In this document: piece after piece, positions 56,518 through 64,000 of the stretch
How the letters are laid out: each line of letters opens with the position of its first letter
Position numbering within the stretch: position 1 is the stretch's first letter
Assembly (NCBI GenBank): GCA_015501075.1
Contig: JADNYJ010000008.1
Span: 248,001 to 312,000, forward strand
Source: Gymnopilus junonius
Taxonomy: Eukaryota > Basidiomycota > Agaricomycetes > Agaricales > Galerinaceae
Reading direction: 5' to 3'
Length of the DNA stretch: 64,000 nucleotides
Position numbers and translations under genes: made by a program
Notes under the pieces: model-generated
Databases searched by the model: none
The model's input: only the letters and a program-made list of their open reading frames with translations
Told to the model about the DNA's origin: nothing

Positions 56518-57892
56518 ATGCCAGTGACGCGGGCCACTAAGAACCGCCCATTAGTTATTCACGAACCAGTATCCTCTCGTAGGACCACAAAGAAATCGGG
56601 AATTGACAGCCAAGCGGAAGTTTGGGTTGCCAAAAAGCTGCAAGGAAAATATCCGCCTCTGACTAGTCACTCCAAATCCGCCATTGACCTTCTCAGAGGG
56701 AACCTCTACTTCTATGGAGGATACAGGCCGGAGGATAAAAGAGAGGTGCCGACGGCAGATTTTCGTGTATTCAATATCAAAACTAAGAAGTTTGTCAACC
56801 TTACCGTACAGTCAAATTTTCTTCCGAACTCCTTGCTCGTATTCTCACAAAGATACGTTGGCAGAATTCCTTGACGCACATCATGCCTGCGGACCCTGAC
56901 TCAGACGTCAAGCCAGAACCTCATGCAAAGCGGCTTCCGCGTCTTTCACAGCCGGGCATGGCTCTTCTCGAGGTTAAGGGGAACCCCATAATTTTCCTCT
57001 TTGGTGGATATGACTTCGATGCAAGTAGCGGTGCCGATGGCACCTCATCAGCCCTTGTCGCTATCGACATAACTCGTAAACAGTGGTACTATGTCCAGTT
57101 TGAAGATAGCGACTTTTCCCCACCCACGCCTCGGATTGACCCCATCGTCGTCGGAATAAACGAAAAGCTATACATTTTCAGCGGCCTCACGGGATTTGGA
57201 AATAATTGGGTATACCACAGGTCCTTTAGCATCGTTTATTTTCAACTTGGGAGGTGTTCCAAGTGGGTTGCCGTTGACTCTCCATACCCAAGCAACGTTC
57301 CAGCTGGCCATGTTTTTGGGAAAGGTCTATCCGTATATGACGGGAAAATGATCCTCTTGCTGCCAGGTCGTAAACAGGAGACTGAGGTGAGTTTATACTA
57401 TCGTGCATATATCCAAACTAATGTATCTTGGGTTTAACTTAGAGAATTCATTTTGAAAAGGACAATATCTTCCATTTCGCCCCTATGCACAACAACTTCA
57501 TCCAAGCGAACGTCAAAGGTTCTCTCCCAAAGGACGTAGTTTGGTTCTACGTCAGCCCTTTGGATCGCTCGTTCAACTCCCCTCAAGGAGCTCCACCTTA
57601 CGGCACACCGGGGGCCGTGCCATCTGTTATAATTTGTACGTGGCTCCCTCATAAAAACGGCGACCTTTCGCCCGAACTCTGGAAATTCGTGACGTTTCCA
57701 ACCAATACGTTCTTCCCGCTTGGGGTCATCGATAGAGTATATGACCTTGAAGTAGACTTTCAACGATTCGCTCTCATTGGTAATAGGGCTTTTCTTCTGG
57801 GTCAGGGTGATTATCCTGAAAAAGCAGCAATGTGTAATACATATGTAGAGATCCCTATGGAAGAACTCTTAATCAAACATGAACCTGACTGA
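56518..57892 (+). CDS. Kelch-like beta-propeller protein A (first of three tandem paralogues)
   Basis: Exons 56518-56805, 56865-57386 and 57443-57892 (1260 nt, 419 aa). MPVTRATKNRPLVIHEPVSS is a basic disordered start; EVWVAKKLQGKYPPLTSHSK then RGNLYFYGGYRPED (about residues 60-70), a second blade with IIFLFGGYDFDASS (about 142-155), PRIDPIVVGINEKLYIFSGL, YHRSFSIVYFQL and a C-terminal part with VPSVIICTWLPH and MCNTYVEIPMEELL. The repeated G-G-Y/G-L turns after hydrophobic strands, each about 50-60 residues apart, are kelch-like, though the usual double-Gly is partly lost. The C-terminal 150 residues are outside the repeats. Introns sit at the same two codons as in genes B and C. Function unknown; I infer a protein-protein interaction scaffold. 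Confidence 0.75.
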
Positions 57893-58285
57893 TCAATTAG
57901 CTCTACTAATTTGTAGTTACCCTCAGGCTGTAATACTACATTTCATGATAAATCACTTTGCCTCTGTAGTGTCATGGAAGTTGGATGACCTACACGGTCT
58001 CTGTGTCCACTCTTTGATATCCCAATATCCAATGCAAAATTGCTTCATTGCTCAATCAAAGCTCAATATTCAATATTCCTGCTTAATGACCTGTGGCTGG
58101 TGAGAAATGCCCTGGAAGGCTTTTGCTTAATTTAGAGTATAACCATACTCAAGTTGCACTTGTAACTTAGTGCAAACCAAGCGCTAAGAATGCTCTAAGA
58201 ATAAGGTTGAGAGCTTGCCGGGTTTTGCCGATGAGCGGCAATTCAAATTTGGCTCCCAGCCCAGTCGCCGTAACCAACGACAATG
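57893..58285. other. Spacer before the inverted-repeat element
   Basis: 3' flank of gene A; no gene. AT-rich. Confidence 0.4.
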
Positions 58286-59072
58286 TTAGTGCTGTGTTGG
58301 TTGGCTCTATGTTAGTAACAGACCAGTATATCACGTGTTAATAACATGTTAGTAACGTTTCTAACATGGGGGGGTCAAAAACTGCATGTTAGAAACTGTG
58401 AGAAACTCTCAAAGCATCAGCAGAGCTGTCGAGTCATTCTGATAATTTATTATATGCAATTTGGCAGAGTGATACCCATTAAATTTGACCATTAAGTATA
58501 GCTTGATTTTTTGGGTGCGCGCGTCCGTTCGGACGTCACGTGCCTCCAAATTAGACAACTCCGGCATTACTCCGGCACTCGAAATTTTGCTATATTGCTC
58601 GAAAACTTTGAAATAACAACACGACTACCTTGTTATCAACTCCTGGACATGTTATCTCAAGGAGATCTTGCCGATCTCCTTGATCTCGCTGAAAAGTTCA
58701 AAAATTCTGGCAATGACATCACACTTGTTCACCTCCTTGACTTGGTGCAAGCAAAAATCCTCGACAATGATAGCCAGGAAGCGAAGGATTGGCGCAGACA
58801 GTGTCAGGGCTGTTGAGATAAACCAGCAAAGGTAGTCGGAAAACTGGGCGAGTGTAGTGTCGACAGTTTCTTTTAGGTGTCGTAGGTTATTAACGTGTTA
58901 TTTACCTCAGTCCGACGTTATTTACGTGTTATCTAACGCCGAAATTTTTTCTTATTTTGGATGATTACGTAACAAAATAACAGTTAGTAACATGGGTTTC
59001 TAACGTCACAGCAGACCCCAAACCAATCTCACGTTGGTAACATGGCGAAATAGCAATCCAACACAGCACTAA
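58286..59072. mobile_element. Inverted-repeat element, ~787 bp, type uncertain
   Basis: Starts TTAGTGCTGTGTTGG and ends with its reverse complement CCAACACAGCACTAA (15 bp). Further inside are GTTAGTAAC-type motifs near both ends (58311-58360 and 58980-59050). Flanks are similar (CGACAATG left, CGACATCAATG right) but not a clean target duplication, so the superfamily is open. An internal frame (58511-58816) encodes LADLLDLAEKFKNSGNDITL and LVQAKILDNDSQEAKDW, helical, with no domain I recognise. Confidence 0.6.
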
Positions 59073-59344
59073 ACGACATCAATGTCCTGATGGGTCAGAT
59101 TCTACTTAGCACTTGACCAATACTTGGCAATCTATGCTATAATCACATCCTGTCTCGTCATTGCAAGGGTTACCAACTGCTTCCTTCTATGTTCTGAAAC
59201 TCTCTTATTGGTATCTGCCAGCATCAGGTGTAGTACCCTCTGAAAGTCAACAATGTAAAAGTTGTTACTGATTATCTCGAAAACAATCAGCTTGATACAC
59301 CCATATTTTCACCCAGTTGGAGAGTGTTTACTGACATATACACA
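59073..59344. other. Spacer and promoter of kelch-like gene B
   Basis: No gene; promoter of gene B. Confidence 0.4.
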
Positions 59345-60700
59345 ATGCCTGTGACACGGTCGACAAAGACTTCTCAAGCCCATGAAAAACCTGCCCGGAA
59401 ACGCAGCAAGCAACCTGTTGCCAACAACCATCAGGTTTGGGTCGCGAAGAAGCTGGGGGGAGATTTTCCTCCACTTACTGTCCACTCAAAAACTGTCTCT
59501 GACCCTCGTAGGGGGAAGGTATATGTATATGGAGGATACATGCCTGATGATGATGCAGAGATGCCTTTGCCATATCTCCATGTATTTGATACCAAAACTA
59601 TGAAGTTCACAGACCTTACAGTACAGTTGATGCTCCTCCAACTCCCATTACTTTTATTCTAATTGAATTTTAAACAGAACTCATTAACCTATGTGACTCC
59701 TGGAGACCCCTACTCAGATGCTATGCTCAATCGGGAGGTCAAGCCACTTCCATCACTTTCGCAGCCTGGAATTGTTCTTTTGGAGCTTAATAACCACCCA
59801 CGGATTTTTATATTTGGTGGCTATGATGCTGGTGATGCTGATGGGCCATCATCGACCCTTATTGCAGTTAACACCACACACAAAGAATGGTATCATGTCG
59901 AATTTGAAGACAGTCAACTACCCCCTCCTGCACCACGCATTGATCCTATACTAGTTGGGGTTGATGAAAAGCTCTATATCTTTGGTGGAATCAAAAATTT
60001 TGGAGACAATTGGACCTATCACAGGACTTTTAGCATCATCGACTTCCAACTCAATGCACCCTCCCGCAAGTGCAAATGGCTGATTGTGGATGCTCCATAT
60101 CCTGATAATGTCCCTGCCAACCAACTCTTTGGAAAAGGCCTCCCCATCAACAATGGTACTGCCATCCTTCTTTTGCCTGGTCGAGAGAAGGCTACTTCAG
60201 TAAACTTGAATAATTTTGCATCAATTCTTTGGCTGACTAGCCTTTACAATTAGAAATTGCATATTCAGAAGGACAACATATTTTATTTCATTACCATGAA
60301 TGAAACATTTATGCCTGCAAATCCAAAAGGTGTACTTCCAAGGGACACTCATTGGTATTATGCTTGTAACTTCAATCCATCACTCACTCTATCCAGTGAG
60401 CCCTTGTCTTCTGAGTACTCTCCTGCAACACCCTCTATTCTTTTATGCACATGGATACCTCATGGTCAAGAGGATCTCTCCCCAGAATTTTGGCATTTTA
60501 GTGCTTATCCGAAGAACACATTCACCAGACTTGGAATTAGTGACAGGGTTTATGATCTGGAGAAAAATTTCCAGAGATTTGCGTTGGTGGGTAACAGGGC
60601 ATTCTTGATGGGGCAAGGCGACGGTTCAGACGATAATGATGGAGAGGAAGGGGCGATGTGTGACACCTATGTCGAGATTCCAGTTCAAGAACTCTTGTAA
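59345..60700 (+). CDS. Kelch-like beta-propeller protein B (second tandem paralogue)
   Basis: Exons 59345-59620, 59678-60199 and 60254-60700 (1245 nt, 414 aa), splice positions matching gene A exactly (exon 2 is 522 nt in both). MPVTRSTKTSQAHEKPARKR opens the protein; VWVAKKLGGDFPPLTVHSKT, then KVYVYGGYMPDDDAE, IFIFGGYDAGDADGPSSTLI, DEKLYIFGGIKNFGDN and YHRTFSIIDFQL. The C-terminal part has SILLCTWIPHGQEDLSPEFW and GAMCDTYVEIPVQELL, preceded by a short acidic insert. Blade turns keep more of the GG pair than gene A. AT content is slightly higher than in A and C. The same unknown function is assumed; the conserved C-terminal module suggests a shared partner or substrate. Confidence 0.78.
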
Positions 60701-61258
60701 ATGACTATTAATATGTTGTGAGCATATTTTCACTGACTCAAATATCTTCTTGTATCTTTTCCCTATTATTTCATTGTGCCATAATTTTTATAAACTATGT
60801 ATGTATATACATGTTATCGTTGTAAAATTCTGTTTGTCAGCACTCGCCTGGACTTGTGTTTACTAAGCATTTGCCATGATTGATTGACCATCTTCGGTTT
60901 TGCCTCGAGCTCCTACTGAAAGGTATAACTCAGTCCCTCGCTTGTAAAACTGAAGTAGATTTAATCTGTAATTCACTGATGATACTGTTACTGTTATTAA
61001 ATCCCAGACCACAGCTCAGCATGGGCTTCGATCTAAATTTGGCTTCCAGAGAAGTCTACCTGCTTGTTGGTTCATCATTGCCATCACCCATCTCGTTTGC
61101 CTTGAACTTATTTCTTTCCTAGACGCTCATTGAACCCAAATACTGTTTCCTCCCTAGGTCAGATATATACAAATAAACCTCCATTATACCTATGCCCGTG
61201 ACTCTGACAAGATCATCCAGCAGTGCTCGGACTCGTCTTGAGTCTGCTCCAACCAGCA
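60701..61258. other. Spacer between kelch-like genes B and C
   Basis: No complete gene. ATG at 61192 begins MPVTLTRSSSSARTRL, which matches the N-terminus of genes A and B but in a different frame from the rest of gene C, so it may be its displaced start. Confidence 0.5.
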
Positions 61259-62649
61259 ATGGCAATGAATACTAATGAAACTTGGGTCGCGAAACAGTTA
61301 CAAGGAGGATATCCTCCCCTAACTGTTCATTCCAAGACTGTTATAGATTCTACTAGGGAAAAAGTCTATATATATGGAGGCTGGATACTCGGGGATGAAG
61401 GGGAGATGCCCACACCAAATTTCCATGTCTTTGACGCGAGGACTATGACATTCACAGACCTCACTGTATGGTTAAATATCACAATTGCACTTGCGGGCTC
61501 CATTTTGACAGATTTTGGGCAGAAATCGTTGACATACGTGGCCCCTGGGAAGCCTGCCTCCAAAGCCATGCGCAATCGGAAGTGCAGATCGTTACCATCC
61601 CGTTCGCAAGCCGGACTAGCATTTCTAGAGATTAGGGGTCAACCGATGATCTTTATCTTTGGTGGCCATGACGTTGGCAATCCTGAAGGGCCCTCATCAA
61701 CCCTTATTGCCATCAATATGGAGCTTAGAGAATGGTATATTGTTGAAATCGAGAAAAACGATTTTGAAGCGCCTGCCCCTCGAGTTAGGCCCACCCTCGT
61801 TGGCGTCAATGAGAAGCTTTATATTTTTGGCGGCATCCAGAAATTTAGCGATCCTTGGGTTCATCACAGGACTTATAGCATCATCGAATTTCAACCGAGT
61901 TCTCGCAAATGGAAATGGGTGGCGGTCGATGTTCCATACCCTGCAACTGTGCCAGCCGGGAAGGTTTTTGGACATGGAATACCGGTATATGGAGGCCTCA
62001 TGATCCTCTTGTTACCCGGGAAAAAGCAATACAAACCGGTAAACTTCAAACAAATTGATATTGCCAGTGCACGAAGCTCACTGCTCTTTCCCTCTAGAGA
62101 ATTCAATATGAAAAGGATTGTTTCTTCTACTTCCTTACAAAAAATAACACCTTCTTGCAAGCGAATGTGAAAGGCATACCACCTAAAAGCATTCATTGGG
62201 ATTTTGCCTTCAATTATGATCCTACCCTTTCTGCGCCGACCGGCCTTCTACCTTATGGCTCTCCACAAAAAGTGCCCTCGGTTTTTATCTGCACCTGGCT
62301 CTATCACAGAAATAGAAACCTCGCACCGGAGCTTTGGGAATACACGCTCTTTCCAAAAGACACTTTCAACAAGCTTGGAATAAGTAATCGAATATATAAA
62401 TTCCGCATGGACTTCCAACTTTTTTCGCTCATCGGTAATAGGGCTTTCATAATGGGATGGGGAAACCAGACTAAAAGCAAGCCTAGTCGGAGTGTCGAAG
62501 ATAAAAAAATCAAGGTCGAGGAAGGGAGTATGGAGGACGAGGATGAGAGTACAGAAGACGAGGAAGACACAGAGCAAGAACCGATGTGTGATACCTTTGT
62601 CGAAATTCCCGTCCAAACACTGTTGCTAAAAGCTGAACCCGAAGACTAA
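61259..62649 (+). CDS. Kelch-like beta-propeller protein C (third tandem paralogue)
   Basis: Exons 61259-61465, 61523-62038 and 62098-62649 (1275 nt, 424 aa if started at 61259). MAMNTNETWVAKQLQGGYPP opens it; KVYIYGGWILGDEG, MIFIFGGHDVGNPEGPSSTL, NEKLYIFGGIQKFSDPWVHH, FQPSSRKWKWVAVDVPYP and CTWLYHRNRNLAPELWEYTL follow. An acidic insert (GSMEDEDESTEDEEDTEQEP) precedes MCDTFVEIPVQTLLLKAEPE. The first intron is 57 nt and open in frame, so unspliced reading is also possible. The family start MPVT... lies at 61192 in another frame, so this gene either uses a downstream start or has a lost base in its N-terminal linker, about 61225-61258. The propeller and C-terminal module are intact. Confidence 0.72.
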
Positions 62650-62859
62650 TGAGGACTTTCAACTATGTATCACGTTCGACTTTCCAGAGCCATCAGAGAG
62701 GTGCTTAGATATATCATATTAGATCTTGGGTGATATGCAAATTTTCTTTCTATGATCAGAAATAACTTCAGTACAAAAGACGATCACAGTGAAACGTATA
62801 TTGATTTGCCAAGAGACGACGCTGAGGATCAGATAGTGATATCGCCCTGCTTCAATGCC

Positions 62860-64000
62860 TCAGAGACGACGGGTAACAACTCCAGCAAGCGCAGTCACCC
62901 AGACCATGCGTTTCCAAAGCCCTAAGCCCGACAACTTCGAAGAAAGCACCGCTCCCGAGGTCTTACCATTGGCGTTATTCTGATTGGTCGACGGCGTGAT
63001 GACGTGGAAGCCCGTCCAGAAGCTTCACTCTCCGCCCAAGGCTGATTCCAGAGAATGAAAGGCGATGACATAAAGAGCGGGTTCTCTTTCTTCATATACG
63101 CAAGGTACTTGCTATCTGAGTCTCCATAGACGGCTGCGGCAGCTGCGACGATGGGATGGAGCTCCGAGGCGTATTTGCTCTCGCCGGAGTCGCCAGCCGG
63201 AACTGTCATGGCGAAGTCGAGGGCTGATTTGATGTTCGCTCCGTCCTTGGTGGTCTTGTTCCAGATATTTGAGGTCCTGTCAGCGTGATGAGCAAGGCGG
63301 GCGTTGGTCTATGATTTGCTCAGGACGTTGTCAAATATGTAAGGTATGTCAGAGACTCACGACCAAAGCAGCAAGATTATACGCGCGGTAGTGATATGGC
63401 CGGGTGCGAATTGCTTCTAGAGGCTAACAAAGCGTCAAAGGCCACCGACATAGACATAAACTGATGAAATAACACACCTGCTCCCCTTTTGAGGTGATTT
63501 GGTCCATAAAAAGAGTATTGAAGAAAGCGTCGCTCGTCGCTTTTGCACCCGACAAGTCATTGTTCAAAATCTTCAGAGCGGCAAGTGGCTATAGTAGAAG
63601 GAGCCATGGTTACTTGAAGATGATAAGAGTCAGCACGAAGACGGAGACCTTAAAAGAGGTCGAATTACTTGGTGGCCTCCCTTTCTTCCTGTCCCAAGTC
63701 AGAGGTCTCGAGCCAATTCGTGTACTCCTTTGCCCAAGCTCGCATCTTATTATCAAGTTCGTCCGTCCAGAGCTTGCTTTGCCCTTACGAAGCATCAAGA
63801 TCGCGTTGGATATCTTTACCATGCCCTTGAGATCACTACAAGCAATGGCGTGTTGAGATTTTTCCAGACTCTCAAGCCGATGAGCTCACAGGATTCCAGC
63901 ACGATACCCAATCTGTCCCTCCGGCCCGCGTTTCATTTGAGCAAAGTTCATGTTTGGGTTCATTTTAGTCTCGTCTCTACAAACCAAGCGCGCATGAAAC
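62860..64000 (-). CDS. Alginate-lyase-family protein, 5' part outside the window, frame breaks
   Basis: Minus strand, running past the window end. Read 5' to 3': MNPNMNFAQMKRGPEGQIGY, LWTDELDNKMRAWAKEYTNW, NNHGSFYYSHL, AALKILNNDLSGAKATSDAF, MDQITSKGE, PLEAIRTRPYHYRAYNLAAL, TNARLAHHADRTSNIW, SALDFAMTVPAGDSG, AVYGDSDSKYLAYMKKE, and a C-terminus of Ser/Thr-rich text then GLWKRMVWVTALAGVV, a hydrophobic tail suited to GPI anchoring or membrane insertion. The N-N-H-G-S-x-Y and R-P-Y-H-Y-R-A-Y-N-L-A-A-L blocks are those of Alginate_lyase (PF05426)-type polysaccharide lyases. Problems: a TAA before LWTDELD (about 63755), one base missing between HL and AALKIL (about 63582), and a frame change near 63010. 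Either a decaying gene or an error-rich stretch. Substrate unknown; probably extracellular. Confidence 0.68.

Noticed and set aside
1..64000. CRISPR arrays, bacterial operons, riboswitches
   Set aside because: The window is eukaryotic, and no regularly spaced direct repeats were seen beyond microsatellites and the short tandem repeat at 38222-38272.

Overview
The window looks like nuclear DNA of a mushroom-forming basidiomycete (Agaricomycetes, probably Agaricales). Genes carry many short GT-AG introns of about 50-60 nt, very small exons occur (9, 10, 17 nt), and the conserved proteins and lineage-specific families are basidiomycete in character. I have no tools, so homology calls rest on recognising conserved motifs and on splice models that stay in frame. 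The most fully checked models, whose exon sums are exact multiples of three, are CAF-1 p60, eIF2-beta, ATP synthase gamma, the Zn2Cys6 factor, mitochondrial uL14, hexokinase, SFM1, ATG1, the intact Hsp20, the PD-(D/E)XK-like gene and the kelch-like genes.

Layout. Left third (1-31 kb): mostly single-copy core genes. These are CAF-1 p60 (CAC2, +), a catalytically depleted histidine-phosphatase relative (-), a broken small gene with a His...Cys arrangement (-), the FG-nucleoporin Nup57/Nup54 (+), a long unrecognised multi-exon gene (-), eIF2-beta (-) and ATP synthase gamma (+) on a 177-bp divergent promoter, an unrecognised gene (+), a 959-residue Zn2Cys6 transcription factor (-), then mitochondrial ribosomal protein uL14 (-) and hexokinase (+), also divergent. 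A tRNA-Ser(UGA) with an intron, a possible SLOG/Rossmann-fold gene and an initiator tRNA-Met follow.

Middle (32-56 kb): a dense nest of segmental duplications. The Hsp20 locus is present twice in direct orientation (about 32.7-34.4 and 40.9-42.8 kb); copy 1 has a 1-nt coding deletion. A segment with SFM1 and a small unknown gene occurs at 35.7-38.05 kb and inverted at 53.8-56.1 kb; the second SFM1 has a 16-nt deletion. The 3' end of the autophagy kinase ATG1 (43.5-48.0 kb, intact) has an inverted pseudogene copy at 39.2-40.5 kb with two TAG codons, and a third scrap at 51.8 kb. A decayed inverted copy of the initiator tRNA lies at 51.36 kb. Between these sit a broken AAA-ATPase-like/DUF1703-type gene, an intact basidiomycete gene with a PD-(D/E)XK-like motif and an 810-bp hAT-like non-autonomous transposon with a perfect 8-bp target duplication.

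Right end (56-64 kb): three tandem kelch-like paralogues sharing the same intron positions, an inverted-repeat element between the first two, and the 3' part of an alginate-lyase-family gene with frame breaks.

The core genes cover chromatin assembly, nuclear transport, translation initiation, ATP synthesis, glycolysis and autophagy and do not form one pathway. The interesting biology is the structural turnover of the 32-56 kb block, where parent and decaying copies of Hsp20, SFM1, ATG1 and tRNA-iMet sit together, plus the lineage-specific families around it.
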